Of a stretch of DNA of 64,000 nucleotides, positions 62,829-64,000 are shown one piece after another. Numbering within the stretch: position 1 is the first letter of the stretch; each line of letters begins with the position of its first letter. Source of the stretch: Streptomyces sp. DSM 15324. Lineage in GTDB: Bacteria > Actinomycetota > Actinomycetes > Streptomycetales > Streptomycetaceae. Location: assembly GCF_001514285.1 (NCBI RefSeq), contig NZ_KQ949023.1:1-64000 (forward strand), written 5' to 3'. Both the position numbers and the translations under genes were made by a program. The notes beneath the pieces are model-generated. The model did no database searches, was not told the origin of the DNA, and saw nothing but the letters and a program-made list of their open reading frames with translations.

Positions 62829-63220
62829 GGGGATGATCGGTTTCGACAGCGGCTGTCGAAGCAGGGGAAGCGTGTCGAGAAAGCGGCCATGATCTCGTAA
62901 ACCACAGGCCGAAAAAAATAATCGCCAATTCCAAGAGCGATTCTCCCGAGCTCTACGCTCTCGCTGCCTGATCAGGTAGTGATCGTTTAGCTCCTTCATG
63001 GGAGTGTCAGCCCGGGCTCGTTCCCGACCCGGTTCCTGGCATCAGCTAGGGGACTAAACCTTGATCCCGGTCACGGGGTGAAGAGGGAAACCAAACAGTG
63101 ACTGGGCCCGTCGGCGACTTGTTCGCGTGATCGCCGGGGCCGAGAAAATCGCAGCGAACTGCACACGGAGAAGCCCTGGTTCCGCACCGTTGGACGCGGG
63201 TTCGATTCCCGCCATCTCCA
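62829..63220 (+). ncRNA. ssrA: Transfer-messenger RNA
   Basis: The 5' end GGGGATG pairs with CATCTCC at the 3' end to form the acceptor stem (one G-U pair). The T-arm GCGGGTTCGATTCCCGC is intact and the discriminator is A at 63220. The CCA end is not encoded (CTC follows), as is usual outside enteric bacteria. The D-loop GGTTTCGACAGCGG is typical. The tag reading frame lies at 62924-62971. Confidence 0.95.
62924..62971 (+). other. tmRNA tag reading frame
   Basis: The resume codon GCC begins a 15-codon frame encoding ANSKSDSPELYALAA, ending at TGA. The ALAA terminus is the ClpXP/ClpAP degron typical of bacteria. The 16-residue S. coelicolor tag I remember differs in the middle. Confidence 0.9.
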
Positions 63221-63235
63221 CTCATCCCATGTGCA

Positions 63236-63266
63236 GAAGGCCCCGTCGCGTTGCGGCGGGGCCTTC
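63236..63266 (+). terminator. Terminator after ssrA
   Basis: GAAGGCCCCG and CGGGGCCTTC form a stem with a short GTCGCGTTGCGG-type inner loop. It begins 15 nt after the tmRNA 3' end. Confidence 0.8.
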
Positions 63267-63532
63267 GTGCTGCCCGGACGGACCTCGGCGGGCGCCCCAC
63301 CGTCATCACGTTTCTCACAATTCTCTCAGAAACCCTTGTCCTGAACCCGTCACGTCTGCGTAAGGTGTTCGCCGCGCCCTGCGGAGCCGACCACCTCCGT
63401 CACCGTGCGCGACACAAGGCGACCGGGGGGATGTCCGTCGCCACGGGGAGAGACAGACCGTTGCGTCCTGCCGCGAGCCGGCTCTTCACGCATGCCCTGA
63501 CGCGGGGCCGCCCCCCGGTGCGCCCACATGCG
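63267..63532. promoter_or_regulatory. Upstream region of the terminal gene
   Basis: A 266-bp region with an AT-richer start (TTTCTCACAATTCTC). TTGTCC (63336-63341) and TAAGGT (63361-63366) could be -35 and -10 boxes, but the 19-bp spacing is long. No riboswitch was recognised. Confidence 0.35.
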
Positions 63533-64000
63533 ATGAAGGGATGCCTCTTGCGCCCCGTACGAGGGTTCATCAGGCCCGGATCACCACGGTCCGGGCCACT
63601 CACCACACTGCTGACGGCCACCGTCGCGGCCGCCGTCCTGGGCGGCCTCGCCGTCCAGCCGTCGCTGCTCGGCCGGTACGCCGCCGACGACATGGCGCCC
63701 GTGGCGGACAGCTACGACGGCTTCGACGCGAAGGCGGCCGAACAGCTCCGCCAGGACCAGTGCCTCATGACCGAGGTCCTGCGGATGGGCGGCCCGGCCA
63801 TGTACGGCGTCGCCCAGACCGGACTGAACCAGCCACCGGACAAGCTGCACACGGCGGCGAACCGGGAGTACTGGAACACCACCCCGCTGAGCACCGCGTT
63901 CCAGAAGGACCGCGACGACATCGACAAGATCGACCTGTACGGGCGGCTCCAGGAATGGAAGAAGCCCCTGTCCACCCTGTCCTACCCGGGTGGCTTCAAG
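63533..64000 (+). CDS. Putative secreted protein, cut by the window edge
   Basis: An open frame of 156 codons from ATG 63533 that runs off the window without a stop. A basic N-terminus precedes a hydrophobic signal segment (LTTLLTATVAAAVLGGLAVQP, residues 23-43). The mature region is rich in charged residues (GFDAKAAEQLRQDQCLMTEVLRMGGPAMYG). No domain is recognisable in this part. Start choice rests on the signal peptide; no strong ribosome site is seen. Confidence 0.7.
   Translation, partial: MKGCLLRPVRGFIRPGSPRSGPLTTLLTATVAAAVLGGLAVQPSLLGRYAADDMAPVADSYDGFDAKAAEQLRQDQCLMTEVLRMGGPAMYGVAQTGLNQPPDKLHTAANREYWNTTPLSTAFQKDRDDIDKIDLYGRLQEWKKPLSTLSYPGGFK

Overview
The window is chromosomal DNA from a Streptomyces (or very close actinomycete). 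The evidence is the very high GC content with G/C-biased third codon positions, many GTG and TTG starts, and the gene set: mtrA-mtrB-lpqB, secA without a C-terminal zinc motif, the 180-kDa NAD-glutamate dehydrogenase, pkaA/pkaB kinases, ftsEX, and smpB-ssrA. From memory, the order matches the core region around SCO2963-SCO3020 of S. coelicolor, read in the opposite numerical direction. No rRNA, tRNA, CRISPR array, prophage or insertion sequence was seen. The one RNA gene is tmRNA.

Layout. (1) 52-5635, minus: a five-gene operon with 4-bp overlaps (membrane protein, DUF4129, DUF4350, MoxR ATPase, DUF58), an actinobacterial MoxR/DUF58 module. (2) 5776-11702, plus: mtnA, then mtrA-mtrB-lpqB, a cell-envelope two-component system with its lipoprotein. 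(3) 11871-20109: a ComF-like protein with a large low-complexity insertion, long-form HPF, an orphan NarL-type regulator, an AlkZ/YcaQ-like glycosylase, a GNAT and secA. (4) 20197-29062: small conserved genes, a repeat-filled intergenic stretch, a DJ-1/PfpI protein and NAD-GDH. (5) 29135-45450: a cell-wall glycopolymer region. It has a TagG/TagH-type exporter, a TetR regulator with two direct repeats in its leader, galE, GT-C-type membrane glycosyltransferases (one frameshifted) and three tandem paralogues fusing a GT2 domain to a TagF-like polymerase domain. An ohrR/ohr peroxide-resistance pair is embedded in it. (6) 45590-49120, minus: a carbohydrate ABC importer (binding protein and two permeases, no ATPase). 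(7) 49277-57527: an FHA-FtsK/SpoIIIE-type ATPase divergent from two Ser/Thr kinases (pkaA, pkaB), then prfB. (8) 57812-64000: a Thr-Gly-repeat sortase substrate, a 63-aa zinc-ribbon membrane protein, ftsE-ftsX, an S41 protease, smpB, ssrA and the start of a secreted protein cut by the window edge.

The most promising unexplained biology is the three-paralogue GT2-TagF locus, whose members have lost different catalytic residues, and the FHA-ATPase/PkaA/PkaB neighbourhood. Also worth checking are the insertion in ComF, the SPY variant of the RF2 anticodon tripeptide, and several small repeats or palindromes in leaders. Function statements rest on motif reading and remembered families; no database search was possible.
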